Assembly (NCBI GenBank): GCA_947482825.1
Contig: CANKMT010000010.1
Location: 1-64,000 of the forward strand
Length of the DNA stretch: 64,000 bases
DNA from: Betaproteobacteria bacterium
GTDB lineage: Bacteria > Pseudomonadota > Gammaproteobacteria > Burkholderiales > SG8-39
Reading direction: 5' to 3'
This document shows, piece by piece, positions 9,779 to 20,194 of this stretch. Numbering within the stretch: position 1 is the stretch's first letter; every line of letters starts with the position of its first letter. Both the position numbers and the translations under genes were made by a program. Under the pieces are notes generated by a model. The model had not been told where the DNA came from. It saw only the letters and a program-made list of their open reading frames with translations, and made no database searches.

Positions 9779-11503
9779 TCAGTGGATCTCCGGATCCGGG
9801 ATCGGCGCCGTGCCTTCGAGGAAATCGAAGTCGCAACCCTCGTTGGCCTGCTTGATGTGGCGCGAGAAGATCGCGCCGTAGCCGCGCTCGTACTTGATCG
9901 GCGGGCGGACCCAGGCCGCCTTGCGCTTCGCAAGTTCGGCTTCGGACACCTTCAGGTTCAGCACCCGCCTGTCGACGTCGAGCTCGATCAGGTCGCCGTT
10001 CTGCACGAAAGCCAGCGGGCCGCCGACGTACGCTTCCGGCGCGACGTGCAGGATGCAGGTGCCGTAGCTCGTTCCGCTCATTCGGCCATCCGACAGCCGC
10101 ACCATGTCCTTTACGCCCTGCTTGATGAGCTTCTTCGGCATGGGGAGCATGCCCCACTCCGGGAAGCCCGGGCCGCCGAGCGGACCGGACATCTTCAGCA
10201 CCAGCACGCAATCCTTGTCTACGTCGAGCTCGTCGGTGTCGATGCGCGCCGCCATGTCGTTGTAGTCCTCGAACACCACGGCGCGGCCGGTGTGCTTGAG
10301 CAGCTTCGGGTCGGCGGCGCTGGTCTTGATCACCGCCCCGTCGGGCGCGAGGTTGCCGCGGATCATGACGATGCCGCCGGAAGCCTTGAGCGGCTTGTCG
10401 CGCGGGAGGATCACGTCGGCGTTCCAGACCTTGGCGCCCTCGATGTTCTCGCCGAGCGTTTTGCCGTTGACCGTCTTCGCCGAGAGGTCGAGCAGGTCGC
10501 GCAGCTGGTTAAGCAGCGCGCGCAGGCCGCCGGCGTAGAAGAAGTCCTCCATGAGGTACTTGCTGCCGGACGGACGCACGTTGGCGATCACCGGGGTCTT
10601 GGCCGAAATCTCGTTGTAGCGTTCGAGCGGGAACGGCAATCCTGCGCGCCCCGCCATCGCGACAAGGTGCACGATCGCGTTGGTCGAGCCGCCAAGGGCC
10701 ATGAGCGTCGTAATTGCGTTGTCGAACGAGCTCTTGGAAAGGAAGTCGCGCGGCTTGAGGTCGTCCCACACCATTTCGACGATGCGCTTTCCGGTCAGCG
10801 TGGCCATGCGCGCGTGGTTCGAGTCCGGCGCGGGGATCGACGAATAGCCCGGCAGCGTGAAACCGAGCACCTCGGCCAGCGACATCATCGTCGCGGCGGT
10901 GCCCATCGTCATGCAGGTGCCCGGCGAGCGCGCGATCGTGTCCTCGATGTCGTTCCAGTCGTTCTGCGTGATGCGCCCGGCGCGCAACTCGTCCCAGTAC
11001 TTCCATGTATCGGAGCCTGAGCCGAGCGTCTGGTCGCGCCAGTGGGAATTGAGCATCGGGCCCGCCGGAATGTAGATCGTCGGCAGGTTCATGCTAGTGG
11101 CGCCCATGATGAGCGCCGGAGTGGTCTTGTCGCAGCCACCCATGATGACCGCGCCATCGGCCGGGTAGGAGCGCAGCAACTCTTCCGTCTCCATGGCGAG
11201 GAAGTTGCGGTACATCATAGTGGTGGGCTTTTGCATCGTCTCTGCCAGCGCCATTGCAGGCATCTCGAGCGGGAACCCCCCGGCCTGCCAGACGCCGCGC
11301 TTGACTTCCTCCACGCGCTGCTTGAAGTGCGTGTGGCAGTGGTTGATGTCCGACCAGGTGTTGATGATCGCGATGACAGGCTTGCCCGCGTAGTCGGTGC
11401 GGTCGTAGCCCATCTGCGCAGTGCGCGAGCGGTGGCCGAAGGAGCGCAAGTCGTTCACGCCGAACCAGCGGTGGCTGCGGAGGTCTTCGGATTTTTTCTT
11501 CAC
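9779..11503 (-). CDS. IlvD/Edd family dehydratase
   Basis: [64 protein letters not shown]. Confidence 0.92.
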   Translation of the reverse strand: MKKKSEDLRSHRWFGVNDLRSFGHRSRTAQMGYDRTDYAGKPVIAIINTWSDINHCHTHFKQRVEEVKRGVWQAGGFPLEMPAMALAETMQKPTTMMYRNFLAMETEELLRSYPADGAVIMGGCDKTTPALIMGATSMNLPTIYIPAGPMLNSHWRDQTLGSGSDTWKYWDELRAGRITQNDWNDIEDTIARSPGTCMTMGTAATMMSLAEVLGFTLPGYSSIPAPDSNHARMATLTGKRIVEMVWDDLKPRDFLSKSSFDNAITTLMALGGSTNAIVHLVAMAGRAGLPFPLERYNEISAKTPVIANVRPSGSKYLMEDFFYAGGLRALLNQLRDLLDLSAKTVNGKTLGENIEGAKVWNADVILPRDKPLKASGGIVMIRGNLAPDGAVIKTSAADPKLLKHTGRAVVFEDYNDMAARIDTDELDVDKDCVLVLKMSGPLGGPGFPEWGMLPMPKKLIKQGVKDMVRLSDGRMSGTSYGTCILHVAPEAYVGGPLAFVQNGDLIELDVDRRVLNLKVSEAELAKRKAAWVRPPIKYERGYGAIFSRHIKQANEGCDFDFLEGTAPIPDPEIH

Positions 11504-11560
11504 GCTTGCTCCTCGATTCCGGAAACCAAGATTCTAATCTGCGCGAGGTATGATCGGCTG

Positions 11561-12361
11561 ATGTCAATTCGCGCGATTGGCCGCTCCGCTTCGGGGGGGC
11601 TTGAAGTGTTTGCCGCCTGGTGCGCCAGCTGGTGGCGGGTATTGCATTTCGGCGCCACCGCGTTGGTGATGGCCGCCTCGCCGCAGGCCTACGACCGGGC
11701 GACCTCGAACCTGATGGCGCGCCAGATCTACTTCACCGCCTGGCAGATCCTGCCTGGGTTCGTCCTCGTTTGCGCGCTTCTCAGCTACATGGTGATCCGG
11801 ATCGTCGTGGCGGCGGCCGGCACCTACGGCCTGGCCGAGTATGCACTGTCGTTTGCGGTGCGCGTGCAGGTGCTCGAGCTGGTTCCGACATTCGTTGCCC
11901 TGTTCGTGGCGCTGCGTTCGGGCGCGGCCATCAATACGGAAGTCGCGCTGATGCATATCCGAGGCGACCTCGATGCACTGCAGCGCGCCGGCGCCGACCC
12001 GATGCGCCACCAACTCGTGCCGCGAGTGATAGGCAGTGCGGTTTCGGTGGTCTCCCTGACGGTGATTGGCGGTGCCATCGCGCTCATGCTGGCCTATGTC
12101 GCGATGTATGGTTTCTCGCCGGGTGGAATAGATGAATACACGGAAGTGATCGGAAGCATTTTTGACCTGCCCGTCGCCCTCGGACTCGGCCTGAAGGCGC
12201 CCTTCTTCGGTCTTGCGGTCGCGATCATCCCGATTTCGGCGAGCCTGGAGGTGCCGCGTGAGGCGCGTTTTGCGGCGATCGCGGTGCGCTCCGGCATGGT
12301 GCGCCTGTTCCTGGCGCTGGCGCTGATCGAAGGCGCTTCCCTGGCCATCAAGTACATCTAG
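11561..12361 (+). CDS. MlaE-family ABC transporter permease
   Basis: MSIRAIGR...; MlaE-type membrane core; ATG at 11561 (tracked ORF begins upstream without support). Confidence 0.8.
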   Translation: MSIRAIGRSASGGLEVFAAWCASWWRVLHFGATALVMAASPQAYDRATSNLMARQIYFTAWQILPGFVLVCALLSYMVIRIVVAAAGTYGLAEYALSFAVRVQVLELVPTFVALFVALRSGAAINTEVALMHIRGDLDALQRAGADPMRHQLVPRVIGSAVSVVSLTVIGGAIALMLAYVAMYGFSPGGIDEYTEVIGSIFDLPVALGLGLKAPFFGLAVAIIPISASLEVPREARFAAIAVRSGMVRLFLALALIEGASLAIKYI

Positions 12362-12369
12362 CCGCCGGC

Positions 12370-13437
12370 ATGGATCAGACCCCAACGCCAACCTCCCCGC
12401 CCGCGACGTCTGCGGAGACCACCACCACGCTGCCGGTCCGGCACCTGGAGTTCAAGGTGGCCCTGTTGCTGGCATTGACGTTGGTGCTTTCGGTTTCGTT
12501 CGTCGCCTACGTGCTGTATGCACGCGGGGTATTTGAAAGCACGCAGAAGGTGGTGTTGGTCACGGACAGTTCGGACGGTGTGAGTGTCGGCATGCAAGTG
12601 ACCTTCCGGGGCTTTTCAATCGGACGCGTACGCAGCATCGCGCTCGGCGGCGACGCTACGGTACGCATAGAGGTTGCAGTGCCGAAAAAGGACGCACGGT
12701 GGCTGCGTGTGGCGAACGTATTTATCATCGAGCGAGCGCTCGTAGGGGGCGTGGGCATCCGGGCCGCTGCGGTTCAGCTCGACAATCCGCTGCTGCCCGA
12801 TGGAGCGGAGTGTATTCCGCAGGGGGGGCTCAGCGGGGCGATATGCACCGTGCTTCGCGGCGACGGGAGCGAGGATATCCCCCGCCTTGTCACAAACCTG
12901 AAGGACCTGCTCAATAATTTGCAGGGCCTTACGGCCGCGGATTCGAGTCTCGGCGCGAGCCTTGCCAATGTGCGGGTGGCCACCGATCGAATCGCCGGGC
13001 AGGGCGGGCTGCTCGCCGGCGCCCTCGGCAGCGAGGAAAACGCGAAGAAAGTGGTCGCCGCGCTGGATCGCTCGAACAAGCTGCTCGACTCGCTCACGGC
13101 GGCTTCGGCCAGGCTCGACCAGGTCTTCGCCAAGGCCGACCAGGCGCTAGTGAAAGCCGACCAGCGGGTGTTCGGCCGCGAGGGCGTGATGGATGAAACG
13201 CAAAGGGCTGTGGCACAGCTCAATGCAGTGCTCGGCGACGCGCGTGAGAGCCTGAAAAGGGCTGATGCCGTGCTTGCCGATGCGCAAAAAATCAGCGCGA
13301 ATGCGAAAGGCGCGACCGACGACCTTGCGGGCCTGCGCGCCGAAGTGGACGCCAGCCTGCGCAAGGTGGGCGCGCTGATCGACGAAATCAACCGCAAGTG
13401 GCCTTTCAAGCGGGAGACCGAGATGAGGCTTCCTTGA
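12370..13437 (+). CDS. MlaD/MCE-domain protein
   Basis: Single N-terminal TM; SSDGVSVGMQVTFRGFSIGRVRSIAL MCE signature; C-terminal coiled region. Confidence 0.85.
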   Translation: MDQTPTPTSPPATSAETTTTLPVRHLEFKVALLLALTLVLSVSFVAYVLYARGVFESTQKVVLVTDSSDGVSVGMQVTFRGFSIGRVRSIALGGDATVRIEVAVPKKDARWLRVANVFIIERALVGGVGIRAAAVQLDNPLLPDGAECIPQGGLSGAICTVLRGDGSEDIPRLVTNLKDLLNNLQGLTAADSSLGASLANVRVATDRIAGQGGLLAGALGSEENAKKVVAALDRSNKLLDSLTAASARLDQVFAKADQALVKADQRVFGREGVMDETQRAVAQLNAVLGDARESLKRADAVLADAQKISANAKGATDDLAGLRAEVDASLRKVGALIDEINRKWPFKRETEMRLP

Positions 13438-14069
13438 TACGTGCGCTTCCCGCGCTGATCACTGCGGCGCTTCTTGCGGCCTGTGCTGGCGCGCCTGCGC
13501 CGCCGGACTGGCAACTCAATGCGCAGGTCGCCCTGAAGAATTTCGAGGCGGCGTATCTCGCAGGCAATTCACGGGTCGCGGACGCTGAATTTGCGCGCGC
13601 GCGCAGGGAGCTCTCGAGCACCGGGCGGGCCGACTTGGTGGCACGCGCCGAACTCACGCGCTGCGCGTTGCATACGGCAAGCCTTGCGTTCGATGACTGC
13701 CCGGCGTTCCGGTCGCTTGCGCTCGACGCGGGCGCGCCGGAGCGTGCCTACGGCGAGTATCTCGCAGGGCGCTGGCAGGGAATCGACGTGAACCTGCTCC
13801 CGGAGCAGCATCGTCCAGTGATCGCCGGCGGCGCGTTGCCGATCGATCCGATGGCCCGGTTGGTTGCTGCAGGCGCATCTTTGCGCGCCGAGCGCGCCAC
13901 GCCCGCATTGATTGCGGCTGCCATCGAGACGGCCTCCGCCAACGGGTGGCGCCGACCGCTGCTCGCATGGCTCGGTTTGGAAGGAAAACGCGCCTCGAGC
14001 GCGGGAGACGACGAGGCGGCCGGGCGGATCAGGCGCCGCATGGAACTCATTACAAAAGGAGGAAATTGA
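13434..14069 (+). CDS. Putative lipoprotein of the Mla-like operon
   Basis: TTG start at 13434 overlapping the mlaD-like stop; signal peptide with lipobox LLAACAG. Confidence 0.7.
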   Translation: MIRALPALITAALLAACAGAPAPPDWQLNAQVALKNFEAAYLAGNSRVADAEFARARRELSSTGRADLVARAELTRCALHTASLAFDDCPAFRSLALDAGAPERAYGEYLAGRWQGIDVNLLPEQHRPVIAGGALPIDPMARLVAAGASLRAERATPALIAAAIETASANGWRRPLLAWLGLEGKRASSAGDDEAAGRIRRRMELITKGGN

Positions 14070-15032
14070 ATGCTCAACCTACGCAAGCTCTTCGCAGCGG
14101 TGGCGGCGGTCGTTGCAACCTCGGCCAGTGCCCAGATCTACCCTTCAAAGCCGGTGCACGCGATCATTTCTTTCACGCCGGGCAGTTCGACCGACATCGT
14201 CGGACGCATTGTCATGCAGAAAGTGTCCGAATACTGGGGCCAGCCGGTCGTCGCGGAGAACCGAGCAGGGGCCGGCGGTTCGATCGGCTCGGCCATCGTG
14301 GCGCGCGCCGCGCCGGACGGCTACACGCTGCTCATCAATTCCTCGGCCCACTCGGTCAACCCTGCGATCTTCGCCAAGCTGCCGTACGACACGACGAAGG
14401 ATTTCGTCGATATCGTGCCGCTCGCGGTCCAGCCGAACGTGCTGGTGGTTACGGCGGCTTCGCCGCACAAGACGATCGGTGACTTGATTTCCTTCACCCG
14501 GGCCAAACCCGGCGCGCTCAATTTCGGCCACGCGGGCGTAGGCAGCGGCACGCACCTGTCGACCGAGAAACTCATCGCCGCAGCCGGCATCAAAGTGACC
14601 CAGATCCCGTTCAAGGGCACGCCCGAAGTGGTCACCGCGCTGCTTGGCGGCTCGGTAGATTGCTATTGGGTGCCGATTTCGGCCGGCATGGCAAACATCA
14701 AGAGCGGCAAGTTGCGGCCGCTCGCAGTCAGCAGCGCCAGGCGCAGTTCGCAACTTCCCGACGTGCCGACGACCGGGGAAGCGGGTGTGCCAAATGCGAA
14801 CTCCCCGCTCTGGTTCGGCATCTGGGCGCCGGCGGGCACCCCTGGGGATATCGTCGCGAAGATCTCGACCGATGTCAGGCGGGCGCTTGCCGATCAGGGG
14901 GTGCGCGAAAAACTTGCCGGTCTTGGCAACGATCCCCTGGACATGGCGCCCGATGAATTCGCCCGCTTCGTGCGCAGCGAGATCGAAGACTACGGCAGGG
15001 TCGTGAAAGCCGCGGGCATCAAGCCGCAATAA
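14070..15032 (+). CDS. Tripartite tricarboxylate transporter substrate-binding protein (Bug/TctC family)
   Basis: YPSKPVHAIISFTPGSSTDIVGRIV; AGGSIGSAIVARAAPDGYTLL; AGGAGG-like RBS (aaaggaggaaattgaATG). Confidence 0.92.
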   Translation: MLNLRKLFAAVAAVVATSASAQIYPSKPVHAIISFTPGSSTDIVGRIVMQKVSEYWGQPVVAENRAGAGGSIGSAIVARAAPDGYTLLINSSAHSVNPAIFAKLPYDTTKDFVDIVPLAVQPNVLVVTAASPHKTIGDLISFTRAKPGALNFGHAGVGSGTHLSTEKLIAAAGIKVTQIPFKGTPEVVTALLGGSVDCYWVPISAGMANIKSGKLRPLAVSSARRSSQLPDVPTTGEAGVPNANSPLWFGIWAPAGTPGDIVAKISTDVRRALADQGVREKLAGLGNDPLDMAPDEFARFVRSEIEDYGRVVKAAGIKPQ

Positions 15033-15063
15033 CGCGATGCCCGTGCGGGCGGGATCGAGCCGT

Positions 15064-15729
15064 TCAGGCCAGGGCCGCCCCGTGCGCAGCCTTGCCGCGG
15101 GTAAGCGGCACGCCCGTCAGGCGCTGCAGCTCCTCGAACCCAAGCCCTTCGACCATGTCGACGACCTGCAGGCCGTCGGGCGTGACGTCGATTACTGCAA
15201 GGTCGGTGTAGATCCTGTTCACGCAGGACGCACCAGTCAGCGGATAGGTGCATCGTTCGACGATCTTGCTTTCGCCGGACTTGGTCAGGTGCTCCATCAT
15301 TACGTACACGTTCTTGGCGCCGACGGCGAGGTCCATGGCGCCGCCGACCGCGGGAATCGCATCTGGTGCGCCGGTGTGCCAGTTGGCAAGGTCCCCGTTG
15401 ATCGCCACCTGGAACGCGCCTAGAACGCAGACATCGAGATGCCGGCCGCGGATCATCGCGAACGAATCGGCGTGATGGAAGAACGATCCGCCGGCCAGCA
15501 GCGTAACCGGTTCCTTGCCGGCGTTGACGAGATCGCCGTCCTCGGCGCCCGGCGCGGGCTTGGGCCCGACGCCGAGCACGCCGTTCTCGCTGTGCAGAAG
15601 TACCTCGCGACCCTTGGGGATGTGGTCTGCAACGAGCGTCGGCAGGCCGATGCCGAGATTGACATAGGCCCCTTCGGGAATGTCTCGCGCCACTCGCGCG
15701 GCGATCTGGTTGCGGTCCATCCTCTTCAT
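15064..15729 (-). CDS. 3-oxoacid CoA-transferase subunit B
   Basis: GAYVNLGIGLPTLVADHIP; SENGVLGVGP; GGAMDLAVGAKNVYVMMEH. Confidence 0.92.
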   Translation of the reverse strand: MKRMDRNQIAARVARDIPEGAYVNLGIGLPTLVADHIPKGREVLLHSENGVLGVGPKPAPGAEDGDLVNAGKEPVTLLAGGSFFHHADSFAMIRGRHLDVCVLGAFQVAINGDLANWHTGAPDAIPAVGGAMDLAVGAKNVYVMMEHLTKSGESKIVERCTYPLTGASCVNRIYTDLAVIDVTPDGLQVVDMVEGLGFEELQRLTGVPLTRGKAAHGAALA

Positions 15730-16397
15730 GCCGTTGCTCCAGTCTTGACCACGCGCTTGACGAAGATGCCCGGGGTGACGACCGCCTCCGGATCGAGCTG
15801 GCCGAGCTCGACGGTCTCGCGCACCTGCGCGATCGTGCAATTCGCGGCGCTCGCCATGATCGGGCCGAAGTTGCGCGCAGTCATGCGGTAGGTGAGGTTG
15901 CCCCAGCGGTCGCCGCGATCGGCCTTGATCAGCGCGTAGTCGGCGTGGATCGGATGCTCGAGCACGTAATCGCGATCGCCGATGCGGCGCGTTTCCTTGC
16001 CCTCGGCAAGCCGCGTGCCGTAAGCCGTGGGCGTGAAGAATGCGCCGATGCCCGCGCCCGCGGCGCGGATGCGCTCGGCGAGCGTCCCCTGCGGCACGAG
16101 CTCGAGTTCGAGTTCGCCCGCGCGATAGGCCTTGTCGAAATGCCATGAGTCGGCTTGGCGCGGGAAGGAGCAGATGATCTTGCGAACCTGTTTCGCCCCG
16201 ATCAGCGCCGCGAGGCCGGTGTCCCCGTTGCCGGCGTTGTTGTTTACGACGGTGAGTTCGCGCGCGCCTTGCGCGATCAGTGCGCTCATCAGGGCCGAGG
16301 GCATGCCCGCGCCCCCGAAACCGCCTATCAGGATGGTCGATCCGTCGGCGATGTCCGCGACGGCCTCTTCGAGTGAAGCCACGATTTTGTTGATCAT
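15726..16397 (-). CDS. 3-oxoacid CoA-transferase subunit A
   Basis: GSTILIGGFGGAGMPSALMSALI; VPQGTLAERIRAAGAGIGAFFTPTAYGT. Confidence 0.92.
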   Translation of the reverse strand: MINKIVASLEEAVADIADGSTILIGGFGGAGMPSALMSALIAQGARELTVVNNNAGNGDTGLAALIGAKQVRKIICSFPRQADSWHFDKAYRAGELELELVPQGTLAERIRAAGAGIGAFFTPTAYGTRLAEGKETRRIGDRDYVLEHPIHADYALIKADRGDRWGNLTYRMTARNFGPIMASAANCTIAQVRETVELGQLDPEAVVTPGIFVKRVVKTGATA

Positions 16398-16582
16398 CGC
16401 GTGATTCTAGAGGTACCGCCCGGAAACGGGGCCGGCGTCTCGCAATTGGCCGCCAAGGCGCCGCGCGCGTAAGAGTTTACTTTCGATAAATTTCTTAACA
16501 TATTGATTAAAAATGATTATTGTTTTTAAGGCATTGCCTACGAAAGCACACCTAAGTCCTTGTTGGAAATAAGAAAAAATCC

Positions 16583-16611
16583 TTGACCTTGAGTATTCGT
16601 TCGAATAAAGT
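16583..16611 (+). promoter_or_regulatory. Sigma70-type promoter of mraZ / dcw cluster
   Basis: TTGACC (16583-16588), 17-nt spacer, TAAAGT (16606-16611). Spacer holds the palindrome TATTCG-tt-CGAATA (16594-16607). Confidence 0.7.
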
Positions 16612-16635
16612 GGGAAAACGTAGAAAAAAGTGGCG
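16611..16635 (+). promoter_or_regulatory. Putative MraZ operator (three 5-mers at 10-bp period)
   Basis: TGGGA-aaacg-TAGAA-aaaag-TGGCG, resembling the TGGGN-N5 direct-repeat MraZ box, immediately downstream of the -10. Confidence 0.65.
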
Positions 16636-16676
16636 AAATTGAGCGGCTTGTAGCTCTTTCGCCCCGGGACAAGAAA

Positions 16677-17129
16677 ATGGGCGGGACATTTCACGGCGCA
16701 ACGGTCATTACGCTCGACGCGAAGGGGCGGCTCGCGTTGCCCACGCGGCATCGCGATGCGCTGTCCGCGGGCAAGAGTGAGCTGGTACTTACCGCACATC
16801 CCGTCGGATGCCTCTTGCTCTACCCGATGGATGCCTGGGAGCCCGTGCGCTCCAAAGTCGAGAAATTTCCCTCGCTGGACATGCAGGCGAGCTGGTGGAA
16901 GCGCCTGCTTCTGGGTCATGAAGAGCACCTGACGCCGGATGCGTCCGGCCGCATCTTGATTTCGCCCGCGCTGCGCATGTACGCAAAGCTCGAGCGCGAG
17001 CTCGTGATGTTCGGGCAGGGCAGCTACTTCGAGCTCTGGGATCACGGTCAGTGGACCGCCAAGCTCACGCAGGCCATGGCGCAGCCGAGCTCGACACCAC
17101 CGCCAGGCATGGAGGGCTTCTCGCTGTGA
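16677..17129 (+). CDS. mraZ: Transcriptional regulator MraZ
   Basis: FHGATVITLDAKGRLALPTRHRD; first gene of dcw cluster. Confidence 0.95.
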   Translation: MGGTFHGATVITLDAKGRLALPTRHRDALSAGKSELVLTAHPVGCLLLYPMDAWEPVRSKVEKFPSLDMQASWWKRLLLGHEEHLTPDASGRILISPALRMYAKLERELVMFGQGSYFELWDHGQWTAKLTQAMAQPSSTPPPGMEGFSL

Positions 17130-17174
17130 GCCCGGCGAGAGTCCCCCGACCCTCTGCCGATGGCCTAGCGACGA

Positions 17175-18107
17175 ATGGCCGAACACCGCGCGGTCCTTCT
17201 CTCCGAAGCGGTGGATGCGCTCGCGGTACGCCCGGAGGGGACCTATCTCGATGCGACTTTCGGACGCGGCGGCCATTCGCGCGCGATCCTCGCGCTGCTC
17301 GGCCCGCAAGGGCGGCTGGTCGCGCTGGACCGCGACCCCGCGGCGGTCGAGTCCGGAGCGCAGATTGCCGATCCGCGATTCTCGATCGAACAAGTGCGTT
17401 TCTCGCAGCTGGACGAAGTGCTGCGTGCACTGGGCATCGCCCAGTTGGACGGCGCGCTGTTCGACCTGGGCGTCTCCTCGCCGCAGATCGACGATGCGCT
17501 GCGCGGATTTTCGTTTCGCATGGACGGGCCGCTGGACATGCGCATGGACCCGACGCGCGGAGAGTCGGCCGCCGAGTGGCTGGCCAGGGCGAGCGAGTCC
17601 GATATCAGGGAGGTGATCCGCGACTATGGCGAAGAACGGTTTGCTAAACAGATTGCAGCGGCGATTGTTGCTGCTCGGGCAGCCGAGCCTCTCGGGCGCA
17701 CAAGGCAACTTGCCCATCTCGTGGGTGAAGCGGTCCGCACACGCGAGGCTGGGCAGGATCCGGCGACGCGCACCTTCCAAGCTCTACGGATTTTCGTCAA
17801 TCGGGAGCTTGAGGAAGTGTCGTTGAGCTTGCCGCTGGCCGCCGCGAGGCTCGCCACCGGCGGGCGCCTCGCGGTCATCAGCTTCCATTCGCTCGAGGAT
17901 CGGATCGTCAAGCGCTTCATCCGCGCCTCGGGCGTGCCCGACCTGCCGCGCGACCTCCCATTGAGGGCCAGCGAATTGCCGAAGGCGCTGCTCGAGCCCG
18001 TGGGGCGCGCGATCAAGGCTTCGCCCGCCGAAGTGCGGGCCAATCCGCGTGCGCGCAGCGCGACGCTGCGCGTGGCTGAACGCACGGAAGCGCCGTGGCG
18101 AAACTGA
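17175..18107 (+). CDS. rsmH: 16S rRNA (cytosine1402-N4)-methyltransferase
   Basis: [44 protein letters not shown]. Confidence 0.97.
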   Translation: MAEHRAVLLSEAVDALAVRPEGTYLDATFGRGGHSRAILALLGPQGRLVALDRDPAAVESGAQIADPRFSIEQVRFSQLDEVLRALGIAQLDGALFDLGVSSPQIDDALRGFSFRMDGPLDMRMDPTRGESAAEWLARASESDIREVIRDYGEERFAKQIAAAIVAARAAEPLGRTRQLAHLVGEAVRTREAGQDPATRTFQALRIFVNRELEEVSLSLPLAAARLATGGRLAVISFHSLEDRIVKRFIRASGVPDLPRDLPLRASELPKALLEPVGRAIKASPAEVRANPRARSATLRVAERTEAPWRN

Positions 18108-18370
18108 ACCTCGTCCTGCTCGCCATGCTCGTGGCGTGCTCATTGGGCCTGGTCACTTCGCAGCACAAGGCCCGGAAGCTCTTTTCCGATCTCGAGCGCG
18201 AGCAGGAGCGCGCGCGCAACCTCGACATCGAGTACGGCCAGCTCCAGCTCGAGGCCAGCACGTGGGGCCTGCATTCCCGAGTAGAGAAGATCGCCGGCGT
18301 CGCGCTCGGCATGCGTGCGCCCGATCTCCGCAGGGTGCGCCTCGTGAACCGGGAGACCGGCACCAAATGA
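18095..18370 (+). CDS. ftsL: Cell division protein FtsL
   Basis: Small bitopic protein between rsmH and ftsI. Confidence 0.9.
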   Translation: MAKLNLVLLAMLVACSLGLVTSQHKARKLFSDLEREQERARNLDIEYGQLQLEASTWGLHSRVEKIAGVALGMRAPDLRRVRLVNRETGTK

Positions 18371-20094
18371 GCATGGCAGCCGCGCCAGTCCTGGTTCGCC
18401 TGCCGGTTTGGCGCGCGCGCGTTGTGCTGTTTGCATTCCTGGCTGCATTTGCGGTGCTGGCGGGAAGGGCGGTTTACCTGCAGGCCGTGAATACCGACTT
18501 CCTGCAGATGAAGGGTGAATCGCGGTTTTTGCGCGTGCTCGAAGTGCCGGCCACGCGCGGTCGAATCCTCGATCGCAACGGCGAGGCGGTGGCGATCTCC
18601 ACGCCGGTGCGGTCCATTTGGGCGATCCCGGAAGATGTCAAGGCGACGCCGGGGCAGTTGAAGAAGCTCGCGCAAGTCCTCGGCCTCGATGCGGACGAGC
18701 TGGACCGCAAGATCTCCGACACCACCCGCGACTTCGTCTATCTGCGGCGCCAGATCCCTCCCGAACAGGCAGAGCAGGTCGCCGAACTCGGCATGCGCGG
18801 CATCTTTTCCCAGCGCGAATACCGCCGCTATTACCCAGGCGGTGACGGGATGGCCCATGTGATCGGGTTTACCGGCGTGGGAGACGAGGGCCAGGAGGGC
18901 ATCGAGCTCGCGTTCCAGCCTTCGCTTGCGGGCAAGGCAGGGAGCCGGCGCGTCATCAAGGACCGCCTCGGCCGGATCGTCGAGGACATCGAGTCAATCC
19001 GCGCGGCGCAGGACGGCAAGGACCTGACTCTGTCGATCGACGGGAAGATCCAGAACATCGCTTTCGGCGTGCTCAAGGCGACCGTGGAAGCGCACAAGGC
19101 CAAGGCCGGCGCAGTCATCGTGCTCGACGTGCATTCGGGCGAGGTGCTTGCGCTGGCCAACATGCCTTCCTATAACCCGAACAACCGCGGCCGGCTCACC
19201 GGAGCGCAGCTGCGCAACCGGGTCATGACCGACACCTTCGAGCCGGGCTCGACTCTCAAGCCGTTCACCGTTGCGCTTGCAATTGACGAAGGACGCGTGC
19301 GCCCGGACACGATGATCCAGACTGCGCCCGGCAAATACACCATCGGCAACTACACGATCAGCGACGCCCATGCTTCCGGCGCGCTCAGCGTCGCGCAGGT
19401 GATCCAGAAGTCCTCGAACGTCGGCGCGGCAAAAATCGCCCTGGGCCTGCCGCGCGAAGACATGTGGGACCTGTTCAAGCGGGTCGGGTTCGGAAACCCG
19501 CCTGCGCTGGGCTTTCCAGGTGAAGCCCAAGGCAAGGTGCGCGATTGGAAGACCTGGCGTCCGATCGAGCAGGCGACGATGTCTTATGGCCACGGAATTT
19601 CGGTCTCGCTGATCCAGCTTGCGCGCGCCTACAGCATCTTCGCGCGCGACGGGGAACTCGTGCCGCTCACGCTGGTGAAGGCGGACATGCCCGTGGCCGG
19701 CCGGCGCGTCATTTCCGCCGAAACCGCGCGCTCGGTGCGCGAGATGCTCGAGATGGCCGTGCAGGCCGGCGGAACCGCGCCGCGCGCCAGGGTGATGGGC
19801 TACCGCGTGGCCGGCAAGACAGGCACCGCGCACAAGCAGGAGAACCGCGCCTACGCGGCGCACAAATACATTTCTTCGTTCGTCGGATTTGCGCCGGTCT
19901 CCGACCCGCGCCTCGTGATCGCCGTGATGATCGACGAACCTTCCAACGGGCAGTACTACGGGGGCGCCGTGGCCGCGCCGGCCTTCGCTCAGGTCATGCA
20001 GGGCGCGTTGCGGCGCCTTGGCGTCCAGCCGGATGCGCCAATGCGGCCGATCGAACTGCCGGGCGAAGGCGAGGAATTGAAGGAGGGCACCTGA
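18367..20094 (+). CDS. ftsI: Peptidoglycan D,D-transpeptidase FtsI (PBP3)
   Basis: FEPGSTLKPFTVALA, QKSSNVGAAKIAL, AGKTGTAHK. ATG at 18367 overlaps the ftsL stop. Confidence 0.97.
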   Translation: MSMAAAPVLVRLPVWRARVVLFAFLAAFAVLAGRAVYLQAVNTDFLQMKGESRFLRVLEVPATRGRILDRNGEAVAISTPVRSIWAIPEDVKATPGQLKKLAQVLGLDADELDRKISDTTRDFVYLRRQIPPEQAEQVAELGMRGIFSQREYRRYYPGGDGMAHVIGFTGVGDEGQEGIELAFQPSLAGKAGSRRVIKDRLGRIVEDIESIRAAQDGKDLTLSIDGKIQNIAFGVLKATVEAHKAKAGAVIVLDVHSGEVLALANMPSYNPNNRGRLTGAQLRNRVMTDTFEPGSTLKPFTVALAIDEGRVRPDTMIQTAPGKYTIGNYTISDAHASGALSVAQVIQKSSNVGAAKIALGLPREDMWDLFKRVGFGNPPALGFPGEAQGKVRDWKTWRPIEQATMSYGHGISVSLIQLARAYSIFARDGELVPLTLVKADMPVAGRRVISAETARSVREMLEMAVQAGGTAPRARVMGYRVAGKTGTAHKQENRAYAAHKYISSFVGFAPVSDPRLVIAVMIDEPSNGQYYGGAVAAPAFAQVMQGALRRLGVQPDAPMRPIELPGEGEELKEGT

Positions 20095-20194
20095 TGAGGA
20101 TCCTGCTGGCAATCGTAGAAGCAGTGTTGTCTACCAAGGGCGTGCTGGGCGGCTGCTGGGGTGGCCCGCGCGAGCCTCATGACGGGATGGGCGA

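Noticed and set aside
11550-11561. MIG* minicistron (ATGATCGGCTGATG) overlapping the MlaE-like start
   Set aside because: GAGG is only 1 nt before the minicistron ATG and 12 nt before the real one; single occurrence compatible with chance.
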